From positions 62,001 through 126,000 of the forward strand of contig SWBL01000027.1 of the NCBI GenBank assembly GCA_024195585.1: DNA of 64,000 bases. Direction: 5' to 3'. Positions 63,716 to 64,000 of the stretch are shown here, piece after piece (position 1 is the first letter of the stretch; the number at the start of each line of letters is the position of its first letter). Both the position numbers and the translations under genes were made by a program. The notes beneath the pieces are model-generated. The model saw only the letters and a list, made by a program, of their open reading frames with translations, was not told the DNA's origin and did no database searches. Source of the DNA: Aureobasidium sp. EXF-3400 (Eukaryota; Ascomycota; Dothideomycetes; Dothideales; Saccotheciaceae).

Positions 63716-64000
63716 CATCGGCAACCAACAAAGCGATCCTGAAGGATCAAGAGAGGTGCACTATTCTCAATAACTCTTGCTTCCACTTGTCATCTGCCGA
63801 GGTGCATCCTCCGTCTGCCTCAACTATATTCTCACAGTCATCGGCAAGCCATGTCCGAAGCCCACTCCGATATACACATACGAAAGGACGGCTTAATGTA
63901 TGGCTTAGCTCTTAGCCCGTTTTGTTAGAGCTCTAGTATCGCTTAGGTAGTAAGCATCTAGGATTGAGAATCCTATGCTCTAGATCTTTGTGTTATTAAT

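Larger units (their letters stand above)
63219..64000. other. Right end of window: repeat-rich, no gene supported
   Basis: It holds the SDR promoter, a 19-nt tandem repeat and the second copy of the dispersed repeat. A GTCTCCC/GGGAGAC inverted repeat lies at 63441-63471. The last 120 bases are rich in CTAG words and contain a short TAGGATT/AATCCTA hairpin. Confidence 0.4.

Noticed and set aside
63939..64000. Small hairpin TAGGATT/AATCCTA taken as a terminator or element end
   Set aside because: Seven-base stems occur by chance at this base composition, and fungal genes do not use such terminators.

Overview
The window is nuclear DNA from a filamentous ascomycete (Pezizomycotina; Dothideomycetes is my best guess, from overall flavour only). 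The evidence is short GT-AG introns (42-165 nt) with CTRAC-like branch sites, a HapB CCAAT-binding subunit, a GH11-CBM1 xylanase, HET and HeLo domain proteins, and fungal-only DUF families. I see no rRNA, CRISPR or convincing tRNA gene.

0-31 kb is mostly housekeeping: a nucleolar RRM protein (Nop8-like), a COX14-domain assembly factor, a DUF2458 protein, two divergent GNAT acetyltransferases, mitoribosomal mL54, HapB, a SUR7/PalI membrane protein, the Hsm3-type proteasome chaperone, a Zrg17-type zinc transporter and a hotdog thioesterase. A gene-poor stretch (about 12.9-16.0 kb) holds a frameshifted aminoglycoside-phosphotransferase-like pseudogene. At 28.7-30 kb there is a HeLo (prion-inhibition and propagation) protein.

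32.6-45.9 kb starts with a long multi-exon gene that fuses an alpha/beta-hydrolase domain (DUF2235) to a P-loop GTPase and a hydrophobic C-terminal region. It carries an in-frame TAG exactly at one splice donor. The secreted GH11-CBM1 xylanase, the ribosome-assembly factor Rix1 and, head to head with Rix1, the Ypp1/Rhf1 TPR protein follow.

46-64 kb looks like accessory sequence: an unknown nuclear-looking protein, an APH-like kinase, a DUF7770-like protein, a fungal protein kinase, a 162-bp MITE with TA duplication, a HET-domain gene head to head with a membrane protein, an F-box protein, and a tandem array of three small two-exon paralogues with conserved intron position. At the right end lie a truncated SDR gene and repeat fragments, including a degenerate repeat also present near 46.3 kb.

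The HET, HeLo, DUF2235-GTPase and kinase genes are the kinds of domains seen in fungal self/non-self recognition. That they work together here is inference only. The strongest candidates for something undescribed are the tandem trio at 60.5-62.2 kb and the DUF2235-GTPase fusion.
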